Origin: Ureibacillus xyleni
GTDB lineage: Bacteria; Bacillota; Bacilli; Bacillales_A; Planococcaceae
Length of the DNA stretch: 64,000 nt
NCBI RefSeq assembly: GCF_900217795.1
Contig: NZ_OBMQ01000001.1
Location: 611,011 to 675,010, forward strand
Direction: 5' to 3'
Part shown: piece after piece, positions 27,011 through 36,271 of the stretch
Layout of the letters: every line of letters starts with the position of its first letter
Numbering within the stretch: the stretch's first letter is position 1
Translations under genes and position numbers: made by a program
The notes under the pieces: model-generated
Seen by the model: the letters and a program-made list of their open reading frames with translations, nothing else
Database searches by the model: none
Told to the model about the DNA's origin: nothing

Positions 27011-28162
27011 TTGGAATTCTCAAATAAAAGCAAGCTTTTAATAGTGGATGACTCTGCTTTTATGAGAAAGCTAATTAGTGACTTTTTTGTTGGTAATTTG
27101 AAAATTGAAGTAATTGGAACAGCAAGAAATGGTAAAGATGCAATCAACAAAATTCAACAGCTAAAACCTGATGTTGTAACAATGGATGTAGAGATGCCCG
27201 AAATGAACGGATTAGATGCATTAAAAGAGATTATGGAAAAATGCCCAGTACCAGTCATTATGCTATCAAGTACGACGATTAGCGGAGCTGAAAATACATT
27301 GAATGCAATGGAGAATGGGGCTGTTGATTTTGTTGCAAAACCAAGTGGTACAATTTCCCTTGATTTACATAAAATTAAGGAAGAATTAGTACATAAAGTG
27401 GAGCAAGCAGCCCATGTTTCCGTTGCCAAACTAAAAAAGCCCATTAGTTACAAAACTACATCTACAAAGTTTGCTAATGATACTACCATAAGAAAAGAAA
27501 CGACTCCTATGAAAAGTTCAACAACTACTAACAGATTTAACAAAGATATATTAGCTTCTTTAAGTAAGAATCAATGGAGTAATACTTCTAGAAAAATTGT
27601 TTTAATTGGGACATCAACAGGAGGTCCAAGGGCATTACAGGAAGTTATTACAAAATTACCAAAAACAATAAAAGCACCTATTTTAATTGTTCAACATATG
27701 CCACCGGGTTTTACAAAATCGCTAGCAGAACGGTTAAATCAACTGAGTAAAATAGATGTGAAAGAAGCAGAACATGGGGATATTTTACAAGATGGAAAAG
27801 CATACATTGCACCGGGTGGAAGCCATTTGAAACTCAAAAAACAGAACACTCATTTCCAAATCGTTTTAGATCAAAATGAACCCCCACGTTCAGGACATCG
27901 CCCAGCAGTTGATGTCATGTTCGAGAATGTTAGTAAATTTAATGATTTTGACAAAATAGCTGTCATCATGACAGGCATGGGATATGACGGATCAAAAGGT
28001 TTAATAGCATTAAAACAAAATGGGAAAACAATCGCTATTGCGGAGTCAGCTGAAACTTGTATCGTATATGGAATGCCTAAAGCCGCTGTTGAAACTCAAC
28101 TTGTTGATGAGGTAGTAGATGTTGACGACATAGCGCAAACAATTTTGAAATATTTGCCTTAA
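27011..28162 (+). CDS. cheB: CheB, chemoreceptor methylesterase/deamidase
   Basis: Response-regulator-controlled esterase that removes receptor methyl groups. 383 residues: receiver domain with phosphoacceptor D59 (VVTMDVEMPEMNG), a Ser/Thr/Lys-rich linker (about 145-190) and esterase domain with S202 (GTSTGGP), H229 (VQHMPPGF) and D326 (GMGYDGSKG). Start is TTG, immediately after the flhG stop, with AAAGGGCG upstream. Confidence 0.96.
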   Translation: MEFSNKSKLLIVDDSAFMRKLISDFFVGNLKIEVIGTARNGKDAINKIQQLKPDVVTMDVEMPEMNGLDALKEIMEKCPVPVIMLSSTTISGAENTLNAMENGAVDFVAKPSGTISLDLHKIKEELVHKVEQAAHVSVAKLKKPISYKTTSTKFANDTTIRKETTPMKSSTTTNRFNKDILASLSKNQWSNTSRKIVLIGTSTGGPRALQEVITKLPKTIKAPILIVQHMPPGFTKSLAERLNQLSKIDVKEAEHGDILQDGKAYIAPGGSHLKLKKQNTHFQIVLDQNEPPRSGHRPAVDVMFENVSKFNDFDKIAVIMTGMGYDGSKGLIALKQNGKTIAIAESAETCIVYGMPKAAVETQLVDEVVDVDDIAQTILKYLP

Positions 28163-28178
28163 AAAGGAGTGTTGTCGT

Positions 28179-30263
28179 ATGGAAGTGAACCAATATTTAG
28201 AAATGTTCATCGAAGAAAGTAAAGAACATTTACAAAGCTGCAGTGATAATTTGCTTGAACTTGAAAAAAATCCTAATGATCTTGGGATAGTAAATGAAAT
28301 ATTTAGGTCAGCTCATACGTTAAAGGGTATGTCTGCAACAATGGGGTATGAAGATTTAGCAGACTTAACCCATAAAATGGAGAATGTTTTAGATGCTATT
28401 CGAAATGAAAAAATCCATGTAACACCTGAAATTTTAGATGTTGTTTTTGAATCAGTAGATCATTTGGAAGAAATGGTAATGGATATTGCTGATGGTGGAG
28501 ATGGAAAAAAAGATGTATCTGAAACAGTTGCAAAATTAAAACGTATTGAATCTGGAGAACCGATACAAGCAGTAGTAAATGAAGTACAAATAGCAGCACA
28601 AGAAGTAGCAGTTGCCGATGTTGCTACAGTTGTTTCTAATTTAGATTACGACGATTTTGAGAAAACAGTTCTTCTACAATCAACAGAACAAGGTTTCAAT
28701 GCTTTTGAAATTTCCATTACTTTACGTGACGATTGCTTACTAAAAGCTGCGCGTGTTTATATGGTATTTGATATTTTGGAGAAAAACGGAGACGTTGTAA
28801 AGGCATCTCCTGCTGTGGAACGATTAGAAGAAGAACAATTTGACCAGAATTTCCAAGTTGCATATATTACGAAAACAACTGCAGAAGAACTTCAAAGTAA
28901 AATTATGAAAGTTTCAGAGATTGCAAATGTTTTGATTACTCCAATATTAAAAGAATTGTTAATTCAATCGCCAACAGAGGAAACAATCAAACCTACAGCT
29001 GTACAAATTCAACAATCGAATGAACCTAAATTAGATGAAAAAGCGCTAGAAGATGCTGCTCAAAAATCAACAACTTCTACTTCAACTTCGTCAAAACAAC
29101 ATTCACATGCGGCTAGTAAAACAATTCGTGTAAGCATTGACCGTTTAGATATACTAATGAACTTATTCGAAGAGCTAGTTATTGATCGTGGAAGACTTCA
29201 ATCAATTGCTGCAGAAGTTAACCATGGAGAATTAAATGAAACGGTTGAAAGAATGAGCCGTACAATGGGAGATCTTCAAAATATTGTTTTAACAATGCGA
29301 ATGATTCCGATTGAAACTGTATTTAATCGCTTCCCGAAAATGGTTCGAACATTATCACGAGATTTAAAGAAAAAAATCAACTTAGAAATTCTAGGTGCTG
29401 AAACTGAACTTGATCGAACAGTAATCGATGAAATTGGGGACCCACTTGTTCACTTAATTCGAAATTCAGTTGACCATGGAATTGAAAGTCCTGAAATTCG
29501 TCGTGCAAATGGGAAACCTGAAGAGGGTAATGTTGTATTACGTGCATACCACAGTGGTAACTATGTGTTTATAGAGATTGAAGATGATGGTGCTGGTATT
29601 AACCGGGAAAAAGTATTGAAAAAAGCAATTTCAAAAGGAATAGTTACGAAAGAGTCAGCTTTATCATTATCTGATAAACAAATCAATGAGCTAATATTAG
29701 CATCTGGTTTCTCAACAGCAGACGTAGTTTCTGATATTTCAGGTCGCGGTGTTGGTCTTGATGTTGTAAAAACTACGATTGAATCTCTTGGTGGAAGTAT
29801 TTCTATTGATTCAACAGAAGGTGTTGGGTCAATTTTCTCCATTCAATTACCATTAACATTAACAATTATTTCTGTTATGTTAGTAGAAATTGAGCAAGAA
29901 ATTTACGCAATACCTCTATCATCAATTATTGAAACTTCAATTATTAAAAATACAGATATATTAAACGCACATAATCAAAAAGTAATTGATTTCCGTGGAA
30001 AAGTTGTTCCACTAATTTTCTTAGAGGAAATTTTTGAAGTGCCTAGAAAGCAGCAAGTAGACGATGAATTCCATTCTGTTGTCATTGTTCGTAAAGGTGA
30101 AAAACTTGCTGGGTTAGTAGTAGATTCATTTATTGGCCAACAAGAAATTGTTCTAAAATCTTTAGGGAATTACTTAACAAATATCTTTGCAATTTCAGGG
30201 GCAACAATTTTAGGAAATGGTAAAGTAGCACTTATTGTCGATTGTAATGCGTTGATGAAGTAA
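28179..30263 (+). CDS. cheA: CheA, chemotaxis histidine kinase
   Basis: Central kinase of receptor arrays, phosphorylating CheY and CheB. 694 residues in the order P1 Hpt domain with H46 (SAHTLKG), P2 substrate-binding domain, Ser/Thr-rich linker near 290-310, P3 dimerisation helices, P4 HATPase (N box HLIRNSVDHGIE, G box DISGRGVGLDVV) and P5 CheW-like domain. AAAGGAG precedes ATG. No sign of truncation. Confidence 0.97.
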   Translation: MEVNQYLEMFIEESKEHLQSCSDNLLELEKNPNDLGIVNEIFRSAHTLKGMSATMGYEDLADLTHKMENVLDAIRNEKIHVTPEILDVVFESVDHLEEMVMDIADGGDGKKDVSETVAKLKRIESGEPIQAVVNEVQIAAQEVAVADVATVVSNLDYDDFEKTVLLQSTEQGFNAFEISITLRDDCLLKAARVYMVFDILEKNGDVVKASPAVERLEEEQFDQNFQVAYITKTTAEELQSKIMKVSEIANVLITPILKELLIQSPTEETIKPTAVQIQQSNEPKLDEKALEDAAQKSTTSTSTSSKQHSHAASKTIRVSIDRLDILMNLFEELVIDRGRLQSIAAEVNHGELNETVERMSRTMGDLQNIVLTMRMIPIETVFNRFPKMVRTLSRDLKKKINLEILGAETELDRTVIDEIGDPLVHLIRNSVDHGIESPEIRRANGKPEEGNVVLRAYHSGNYVFIEIEDDGAGINREKVLKKAISKGIVTKESALSLSDKQINELILASGFSTADVVSDISGRGVGLDVVKTTIESLGGSISIDSTEGVGSIFSIQLPLTLTIISVMLVEIEQEIYAIPLSSIIETSIIKNTDILNAHNQKVIDFRGKVVPLIFLEEIFEVPRKQQVDDEFHSVVIVRKGEKLAGLVVDSFIGQQEIVLKSLGNYLTNIFAISGATILGNGKVALIVDCNALMK

Positions 30264-30291
30264 TATCAGGTGAATGGAAGAGGTGTAGTAA

Positions 30292-30735
30292 ATGAACGCG
30301 CTTGAACAAGAATTTTTAAAGGTGATTGTTTTTCAATTAGCTGACAAAGAATATGCAATTCCTGTATCAAATGTTCAAGGAATTGAAAAGTTAATGCATA
30401 TTACACGTGTACCTAAAACAGCAAAATATGTTAAAGGTGTTATTAACTTACGTGGGGTAGTTACACCAATCATTGATTTACGGGAACGTTTTAGTATTCC
30501 AATCTCAGAAAATGAAGAATCAACACGGATTATTATCATTACACTTGATGAAATGGAAGTTGGGTTTGTCGTAGATTCCGCTAATGATGTAATTGACATT
30601 CCTGTAAATTCAATTGAACAACAACCAGAAGTTGTCGGATCTAATGAGGAAGACTTCATTTCTGGAGTTGCTAAATTAGATAACCGATTATTAATATTAT
30701 TGCATTTAGATAAAGTCTTAAATCCAGTAGAATAA
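30292..30735 (+). CDS. cheW: CheW, receptor-kinase coupling protein
   Basis: SH3-like scaffold of 147 residues that links CheA to chemoreceptors. The CheW domain fills the protein: FQLADKEYAIPVSNVQGIEK, VKGVINLRGVVTPIIDLRER and GFVVDSANDVIDIP. A short CCG(N)CGG-type hairpin lies in the gap before cheC with no T run. Confidence 0.97.
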   Translation: MNALEQEFLKVIVFQLADKEYAIPVSNVQGIEKLMHITRVPKTAKYVKGVINLRGVVTPIIDLRERFSIPISENEESTRIIIITLDEMEVGFVVDSANDVIDIPVNSIEQQPEVVGSNEEDFISGVAKLDNRLLILLHLDKVLNPVE

Positions 30736-30777
30736 ATTCTCCGCAATTCGGGGATTGATCAAAGTAGGGATTTATTC

Positions 30778-31410
30778 ATGAATCATAGTCAAAAAATTAC
30801 TTCGTTACATTTAGATGTACTAAAAGAAATTGGGAATATTGGTGCTGCTCATGCTGCGACAGCTCTATCAGATCTATTAAATAAAAAAGTAGATATGCGA
30901 GTTCCAAAAGTAGAGATGGTAACCTTCAACGATATGATGGAATTTGCTGGTGGTGCTGAAAAAGCAGTTGTTGGTATTTTTCTTCGTATAGAAGGTGATG
31001 CAGAAGGAAGTATGTTCTTTATATTACCAATTGATCAAGCAAATCGTTTTATCCAACGTTTAATTAATGATGAAACATTCAACTTTAGAAATGAACCAAT
31101 TTCAGACCTTGGTTTATCAGCTATGCAAGAGATGGGGAATATTTTATCTGGCTCATACCTATCTGCTTTGTCTGATTTTACAGGTTTAAAAATTTATCCT
31201 ACCGTTCCTGGCCTAAGTGTTGATATGTTTGGAGCCATTATAAGTATCGGTTTAATTGAAATATCCGAGGTTAGTGATCATGTTATCGTAATAAATACAT
31301 CCATTTTTGAAGACGGTATGGAAGATTCTAATGAAGTAAGAGGTCATTTCTTCTTATTACCAGATCCCGACTCTTTTGAAACAATCTTTAAAGCTTTGGG
31401 AGTATCGTAG
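30778..31410 (+). CDS. cheC: CheC, CheY-P phosphatase
   Basis: Chemotaxis phosphatase that also sequesters CheD. 210 residues with two active helices carrying ExxN ([15 protein letters not shown] and [15 protein letters not shown]), each followed by a conserved Pro (RVPK, TVPG), as in bona fide CheC. Stop lies two bases upstream of the cheD start. Confidence 0.96.
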   Translation: MNHSQKITSLHLDVLKEIGNIGAAHAATALSDLLNKKVDMRVPKVEMVTFNDMMEFAGGAEKAVVGIFLRIEGDAEGSMFFILPIDQANRFIQRLINDETFNFRNEPISDLGLSAMQEMGNILSGSYLSALSDFTGLKIYPTVPGLSVDMFGAIISIGLIEISEVSDHVIVINTSIFEDGMEDSNEVRGHFFLLPDPDSFETIFKALGVS

Positions 31411-31412
31411 AG

Positions 31413-31916
31413 ATGGTACCTTCTATCAGTAACAATGTCATTAAAGTTGGAATTGCTCAAATGGATGTAGTAAAAATGCCGAACACAATTCGTACTTCCG
31501 GATTAGGGTCATGTGTTGGTGTTGTTTTATATGATGAAGCAAAAAAAATTGCTGGCATGGTACACGTGATGTTACCCGATTCAAGTTTAGGGAGAACTGA
31601 TTCGATAAATGTCGCGAAATTTGCAGATACAGGAATTAAAGGTTTAATCGATTTATTAAAACTTGAAGGTGTGCAGGTGTTTAGACTTAAGGCGAAAATT
31701 GCTGGTGGCGCTCAAATGTTTAAATTTGCTTCAGATAAAGATTCAATGCGTATTGGACCACGCAATGTAGAGGCAGTAAAAAATGAACTTCGAAAAAAGG
31801 GGATTCCAATTGTTGCAGAAGATACTGGAGGCAGTAGTGGTAGAACAATTGAGTTTAATCCGGAAACTTGCAAACTAAGCATACGTACAGTGAATCAAGG
31901 AGTGAGTGAAATATGA
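31413..31916 (+). CDS. cheD: CheD, chemoreceptor glutamine deamidase
   Basis: Deamidates receptor Gln residues and is regulated by CheC. 167 residues, with the catalytic Cys in [14 protein letters not shown], His in [11 protein letters not shown] and the Thr/Ser-containing segment near AKFADTG. ATG 31413 overlaps no other gene but sits directly after cheC. The stop overlaps the following small gene by 4 bases. Confidence 0.96.
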   Translation: MVPSISNNVIKVGIAQMDVVKMPNTIRTSGLGSCVGVVLYDEAKKIAGMVHVMLPDSSLGRTDSINVAKFADTGIKGLIDLLKLEGVQVFRLKAKIAGGAQMFKFASDKDSMRIGPRNVEAVKNELRKKGIPIVAEDTGGSSGRTIEFNPETCKLSIRTVNQGVSEI

Positions 31917-32275
31917 TGTTTGGTTCAATATTTTATAACTGTTGGGCTTCTTTAATTTCATTTTCCATCTATTTTGTTGTAACTCTTTTAAACTCATATT
32001 CACCAACACACATTTTAATAGGTTCATTTATCGTAGCAATTATTACTTTTATCATTATGTTTCCGTTCCGTAATTTCCTTTTCTATATTTTTTATACACC
32101 AGAAGAAAAGCTTTTTGAGAAATTTCAAGCAGAGATTGATAAAATGGAAGTATACAAAAGTGAAGACGATAACAATATGATGAACGGTAATACATCAGTA
32201 GAATTTAATGATCAAAGTTCAGAAGATATCGCAAAAGTAGTACGAACGATGATGAACGAGGAAGTACCTATATAG
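31913..32275 (+). CDS. Unrecognised two-span membrane protein between cheD and sigD
   Basis: 120 residues, not recognised as any B. subtilis fla/che product. Two hydrophobic segments (about 10-28 and 36-60, the second with [18 protein letters not shown]) are followed by an acidic cytoplasmic-looking tail ([17 protein letters not shown] onward). AAGGAGTG lies eight bases before ATG 31913, and it overlaps cheD by 4 bases, so it is very probably translated with the chemotaxis genes. A strong terminator follows immediately, making it the last gene of that transcript. Function unknown. Confidence 0.75.
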   Translation: MMFGSIFYNCWASLISFSIYFVVTLLNSYSPTHILIGSFIVAIITFIIMFPFRNFLFYIFYTPEEKLFEKFQAEIDKMEVYKSEDDNNMMNGNTSVEFNDQSSEDIAKVVRTMMNEEVPI

Positions 32276-32283
32276 TAAATTTT

Positions 32284-32313
32284 AAAAGAGCTGAATGGCA
32301 GCTCTTTTTTTTA
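32284..32313 (+). terminator. Intrinsic terminator separating fla/che genes from sigD
   Basis: AAGAGCTG (32286-32293), loop AATGG, CAGCTCTT (32299-32306), then an unbroken T run. It lies nine bases after the last stop. This strong terminator would isolate sigD from the upstream operon unless read through. Confidence 0.9.
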
Positions 32314-32486
32314 CTATCCTGTCCTTTTTATGCTACTCATTAGTTGGAAAATCATTAGTAGTATTAATATTAGAATTTGTTTAAATTTTATAAAAAAGTG
32401 ATATTAATTTACTTCTATTATGAAAATATAGGGTTGGTAGGAAATATATTTAGTCTTATAGAATCGTGTGTTTTTCTTACTAGATT

Positions 32487-32495
32487 TGATATAAT
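32487..32495 (+). promoter_or_regulatory. candidate sigD promoter (extended -10)
   Basis: TGATATAAT contains a perfect TATAAT with an upstream TG, about 38 bp before the sigD start. The -35 region is weak, as allowed for extended -10 promoters. The remainder of the 257-bp gap 32276-32532 holds the terminator and AT-rich DNA. Confidence 0.5.
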
Positions 32496-32532
32496 GATTG
32501 ATAGAAAGTGGCTAAAAGTGAGGGGGATTCGG

Positions 32533-33303
32533 GTGGTACAACTAAAGCTAGATGACGAACAAAAACTTTGGAATAGCTGGATAAATAATCGTGATCCTCA
32601 TGCGGGAGATTTACTAATAAAAAAGTATAAACCTCTTGTTACATATCATGTTCAACGTATAGGAGCAGGTCTTCCTAAAAATGTATCCCGTGATGATTTG
32701 CTAAGTCTAGGCATGATGGGACTTTTTGATGCATTAAATAAATTTGACATAAATAGAGATTTGAAATTTGATACATATGCTTCTTTCCGTGTGCGTGGAG
32801 CTATTATAGACGGTTTAAGGAAGGAAGATTGGTTACCTCGTTCAGCAAGAGAAAAATCAAAAAAATTAGAGGCGCAAATTGAAATGTTAGAACAAAAATT
32901 AATGCGTCATGCTACGCCAGAAGAACTTGCAGACCATATGAATTTACCTGTGGAGGAAGTTTACCAAACTGTTCAAGAACATTTCTTTTCCAATGTTTTA
33001 TCGATTAATGAACAACAAGATCAAGAAGAGGCGGAAGGAAAAGCGTTTGTTATTCGGGATGACCATACAAAAACGCCAGAACAAGTTGCTATCCATTCAG
33101 AATTAATCAATGATCTTGAGGAAAATATTAAGAAACTAAATGAAAAAGAACAGCTTGTATTAAGTTTATTTTATTCAGAAGAAATGACACTTACTGAAAT
33201 CGGTGAACTACTTGAATTATCTACATCACGAATATCACAGATTCATTCAAAAGCGTTATTGAAACTAAGGAAACTTCTTTCAAATGAAATGTTAAACGCT
33301 TAG
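32533..33303 (+). CDS. sigD: Sigma factor SigD for late flagellar, chemotaxis and autolysin genes
   Basis: Sigma-28 family factor (FliA-like). Start GTG 32533 gives 256 residues (MVQLKLDDEQKLWNSW); AGGGGG is six bases upstream. Region 2 contains LGMMGLFDALNKFD and LKFDTYASFRVRGAIIDGLR, region 3 DWLPRSAREKSKK, and region 4 ends LTEIGELLELSTSRISQIHS. A longer frame back to 32377 crosses the promoter region and is rejected. In B. subtilis sigD is transcribed from the long operon; here a terminator intervenes. Confidence 0.96.
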   Translation: MVQLKLDDEQKLWNSWINNRDPHAGDLLIKKYKPLVTYHVQRIGAGLPKNVSRDDLLSLGMMGLFDALNKFDINRDLKFDTYASFRVRGAIIDGLRKEDWLPRSAREKSKKLEAQIEMLEQKLMRHATPEELADHMNLPVEEVYQTVQEHFFSNVLSINEQQDQEEAEGKAFVIRDDHTKTPEQVAIHSELINDLEENIKKLNEKEQLVLSLFYSEEMTLTEIGELLELSTSRISQIHSKALLKLRKLLSNEMLNA

Positions 33304-33314
33304 GGAGGAATTTC

Positions 33315-33620
33315 ATGAGTTTAAAAGGGGTTGAGTTGCAAATCGCAATTCCAAAAACGTTTGATGCTGGTAAAGTGCAAGAACAACATCAGCAAAATGT
33401 AATTCAACAACAATATAATGCAAATGAAGCTCTAAAAAAGGATATCGAAAAAAAGCAACTTACTGTGATGGATACGGAAAAAACAGATCAAATAACCGAT
33501 GAAGAGAATGGTAATAATAGTAAAGATGATGGGAATGGCAAAAAGAATAAACATTCTAAAGAGAAAGAGCCACAAGCCCAACATCCTTATAAAGGTAATT
33601 TTATCGATTTTAGCGGATAG
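33315..33620 (+). CDS. Unrecognised small hydrophilic protein between sigD and swrB
   Basis: 101 residues. The N terminus MSLKGVELQIAIPKTFDAGK looks structured and conserved-like, followed by a Gln/Lys/Glu-rich helix, a low-complexity Asn/Lys/Asp stretch (about 60-88) and the C-terminal tail HPYKGNFIDFSG. No membrane span or signal peptide. GGGAGGAA precedes ATG by about six bases, and it is packed 11 bp after sigD and 9 bp before swrB. I do not recognise it from B. subtilis and cannot assign a function. Confidence 0.75.
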   Translation: MSLKGVELQIAIPKTFDAGKVQEQHQQNVIQQQYNANEALKKDIEKKQLTVMDTEKTDQITDEENGNNSKDDGNGKKNKHSKEKEPQAQHPYKGNFIDFSG

Positions 33621-33629
33621 GAGAATAGA

Positions 33630-34172
33630 ATGTTTTTTTTAATTATCATACTCATCATTGCACAACTTATCTCGTTTTTATTAATTATTTTGTTAAACAT
33701 GAAAATCGCAAAATTTAAAGATTTAGAGGTCAGACAAGATAGGTTAATTAGAGAAATGGATGACGCCATTAGTGTTTATTTAATTGAAATGCGTGAAGAA
33801 AATGATCGCTTAATAAAAGAACTGTCAAAAGTAAATAAAATAGAACACATATCAAATCTTTCAGCTGTGACTAAAAATGATGAGGATAAAGAGTCAAATG
33901 CAAAAAACATTGATTTAACTTCACCCTCTTCATCAGAAGTCGTATTACAAACAAAAACGGTCTTGCCTAATTTGGTAAAGAAAGCATATCAACAACAAAA
34001 AAGTTTTGATTTACCACAACAGAAGAATGATGAAGAAATCAATGCGCCTTTAAAATCCTTTGAAGAAAAAGTTATTGATCTCTTTAAGGCGGGTAAATCA
34101 GTTGAAGAAATTGCAAAAGAAACGCAAAAAGGTAAAACTGAAATAGAACTACTATTAAAATTTCATTCATAA
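33630..34172 (+). CDS. swrB: SwrB-like swarming motility protein (YlxL)
   Basis: 180 residues with an N-terminal membrane anchor (about 2-24, FFLIIILIIAQLISFLLIIL), a coiled coil (about 30-70), a disordered Ser/Lys-rich middle and a C-terminal helix-turn-helix-like segment VIDLFKAGKSVEEIAKETQKG. This design and the sigD-swrB-rpsB position match SwrB, which promotes activation of the flagellar export apparatus in B. subtilis. Assigned mainly by architecture and position. Confidence 0.8.
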   Translation: MFFLIIILIIAQLISFLLIILLNMKIAKFKDLEVRQDRLIREMDDAISVYLIEMREENDRLIKELSKVNKIEHISNLSAVTKNDEDKESNAKNIDLTSPSSSEVVLQTKTVLPNLVKKAYQQQKSFDLPQQKNDEEINAPLKSFEEKVIDLFKAGKSVEEIAKETQKGKTEIELLLKFHS

Positions 34173-34177
34173 AAATG

Positions 34178-34206
34178 TTGCAGTGAATAAATTAGTATGA
34201 TATATT
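34178..34206 (+). promoter_or_regulatory. rpsB promoter
   Basis: TTGCAG (34178-34183), a 17-bp spacer ending TGA, and TATATT (34201-34206) with an extended TG: an excellent housekeeping promoter. It leaves a roughly 115-nt leader before rpsB containing CTTTTT-gatt-AAAAAG, which could serve S2 autoregulation (inference). Confidence 0.8.
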
Positions 34207-34328
34207 ATCAATTGGTGTTAATTACACACGCATTTTGATGCAGTAAGTGGTGCTTTTTGATTAAAAAGTAGCTTGTTGCAAATGAAAAATGCGGAGGAAA
34301 AAAACCAAACTATTAGGAGGAAACATTC

Positions 34329-35051
34329 ATGTCAGTAATTTCAATGAAACAATTACTTGAAGCTGGTGTACACTTTGGTCACCAAACTCGCCGTTGGAAC
34401 CCAAAAATGAAAAAATACATTTTTGTTGAGCGTAACGGTATCTACATTATCGATTTACAAAAAACAGTTAAAAAATTAGAGGAAGCTTATGACTTCATGC
34501 GCCAAGTTGGACAAGATGGCGGTAAAGTACTTTTCGTTGGTACTAAAAAACAAGCTCAAGAAGCTATCCAAGAAGAAGCAGAACGTTCTGGTAACTACTA
34601 TATCAACCAACGTTGGTTAGGTGGTACTTTAACAAACTTCGGTACAATCCAAAAACGTGTAGCTCGTATGAAAGCTATCGAAAAAATGGAAGAAGACGGT
34701 ACTTTTGACGTACTTCCTAAAAAAGAAGTTATTCAACTTAAAAAAGAACACGAACGTCTTGTTAAATTCTTAGGCGGTATTCGTGATATGACAGATATTC
34801 CTGATGTTATGTTCGTAGTAGACCCACGTAAAGAGCGTATCGCTGTTGCAGAAGCTCGTAAACTAAATATTCCTATCGTAGGTATTGTTGATACAAACTG
34901 TGATCCAGATGAAATCGACTACGTAATCCCTGCAAACGATGATGCTATCCGCGCTGTTAAATTATTAACTGCAAAAATGGCTGATGCTCTTATTGAGTCT
35001 AAACAAGGTGAATCTGAAGCTCCAGCTGAAGAAGTAGTAGTTGCTGAGTAA
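34329..35051 (+). CDS. rpsB: 30S ribosomal protein S2
   Basis: 240 residues of a near-invariant protein: [39 protein letters not shown] and [19 protein letters not shown]. It has an acidic C-terminal tail ([13 protein letters not shown]). AGGAGGAAA precedes ATG. Codon use is that of a highly expressed gene. Own promoter upstream and a strong terminator before tsf. Confidence 0.99.
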   Translation: MSVISMKQLLEAGVHFGHQTRRWNPKMKKYIFVERNGIYIIDLQKTVKKLEEAYDFMRQVGQDGGKVLFVGTKKQAQEAIQEEAERSGNYYINQRWLGGTLTNFGTIQKRVARMKAIEKMEEDGTFDVLPKKEVIQLKKEHERLVKFLGGIRDMTDIPDVMFVVDPRKERIAVAEARKLNIPIVGIVDTNCDPDEIDYVIPANDDAIRAVKLLTAKMADALIESKQGESEAPAEEVVVAE

Positions 35052-35148
35052 TTCACTATTAGAAATCTTGGCATTTCGCCAAACTTTCTTATGATGCCTT
35101 AACTGCAATAAGCATCTAAGGAAGTGTTGAACTTTCTTAGTTGCCTAC

Positions 35149-35188
35149 AAAAGGTGATAAGTGGATGAAACCCTTATCACCTTTTTTT
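35149..35188 (+). terminator. Terminator between rpsB and tsf
   Basis: A 13-bp stem, AAAAGGTGATAAG with CTTATCACCTTTT, is followed by a T run. An additional weaker hairpin (TTGGC-atttc-GCCAA) lies upstream in the same 207-bp gap. It may act as an attenuator, since tsf usually follows rpsB in one transcript. Confidence 0.88.
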
Positions 35189-35258
35189 AAAGTAATAAAC
35201 TAGAAATATTTGCTAATACTATATCTAATCTTTATTTAACCCAAGGAGGATACTTCAA

Positions 35259-36143
35259 ATGGCAATTACTGCACAATTAGTAAAAGAACTACGCGAAAAA
35301 ACTGGCGCAGGTATGATGGACTGCAAAAAAGCTTTAGTAGAAACTGATGGTAACATTGACGCTGCGATTGATTTATTACGTGAAAAAGGTCTTTCTTCAG
35401 CTGCTAAAAAAGCTGACCGTATCGCTGCAGAAGGTACTACTTATATTTTAACAGAAGGTAATGAAGCAGTTATTCTTGAAGTAAATGCTGAAACTGACTT
35501 CGTTGCAAAAAATGAAAAATTCCAAGTTTTAGTTTCTGAATTAGCTCAACAACTTTTAGCATCTAAACCAGAGTCTCCTGAAGCTGCATTAGAAATTAAA
35601 AATGCTGAAGGTGTAACAATTGCAGATCAAATTTCAACTGCTGTTGCTACAATCGGAGAAAAAATTACGCTTCGTCGTTTTGAAATTAAAACTAAAAACG
35701 ATAGCGATGCATTCGGTTCTTACCTACACATGGGCGGAAGAATTGGTGTATTAGTAGTTCTTGAAGGTTCTACTGATGAGTCTGCTGCGAAAGATGTAGC
35801 TATGCACATCGCTGCAATTAACCCTAAATATGTTTCTCGTGATGAAGTTTCTGAAGAAGAAATCGCTCACGAGCGTAAAATTTTAACTGAACAAGCATTA
35901 AACGAAGGAAAACCTGAAAATATCGTTGCTAAAATGGTAGAAGGTCGTCTTGGTAAATACTTTGAAGATATTTGTTTATTAGACCAAACTTTCGTTAAAA
36001 ATTCTGACCAAAAAGTTCGTGACTTCGTGAAATCAACTGGTGGTAACGTAACATCATTCGTTCGTTTTGCTGTTGGTGAAGGTATTGAAAAACGTGAAGA
36101 TAACTTTGCTGAAGAAGTTATGAACCAAGTTAAAGGTAACTAA
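35259..36143 (+). CDS. tsf: Elongation factor Ts
   Basis: Guanine-nucleotide exchange factor for EF-Tu. 294 residues: UBA-like N-terminal domain with [19 protein letters not shown], the core [10 protein letters not shown] motif, and a C-terminal module with [27 protein letters not shown] precedes the ATG. Flanked on both sides by terminators. Confidence 0.98.
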   Translation: MAITAQLVKELREKTGAGMMDCKKALVETDGNIDAAIDLLREKGLSSAAKKADRIAAEGTTYILTEGNEAVILEVNAETDFVAKNEKFQVLVSELAQQLLASKPESPEAALEIKNAEGVTIADQISTAVATIGEKITLRRFEIKTKNDSDAFGSYLHMGGRIGVLVVLEGSTDESAAKDVAMHIAAINPKYVSRDEVSEEEIAHERKILTEQALNEGKPENIVAKMVEGRLGKYFEDICLLDQTFVKNSDQKVRDFVKSTGGNVTSFVRFAVGEGIEKREDNFAEEVMNQVKGN

Positions 36144-36179
36144 TCCAATCTAATAGATAATTGTGTTTATTACACAAAA

Positions 36180-36217
36180 GAAATAGGGAGCACATTTTAC
36201 GTGTTCCCTATTTTTCA
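36180..36217 (+). terminator. Terminator after tsf
   Basis: AAATAGGGA plus CAC pairs with GTG plus TCCCTATTT around an ATTTTAC loop, with a G/T mismatch between the two blocks. Followed by T residues. Confidence 0.85.
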
Positions 36218-36271
36218 AGGTATAGTTACAATTTATGGTCGAATTTTAAAAAAGAGTAACGGAGGTTTCCA

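Noticed and set aside
32377-32532. A long N-terminal extension of SigD from ATG 32377
   Set aside because: The extension covers promoter-like DNA (TATAAT), lacks a ribosome site and is absent from the family; GTG 32533 with AGGGGG fits.
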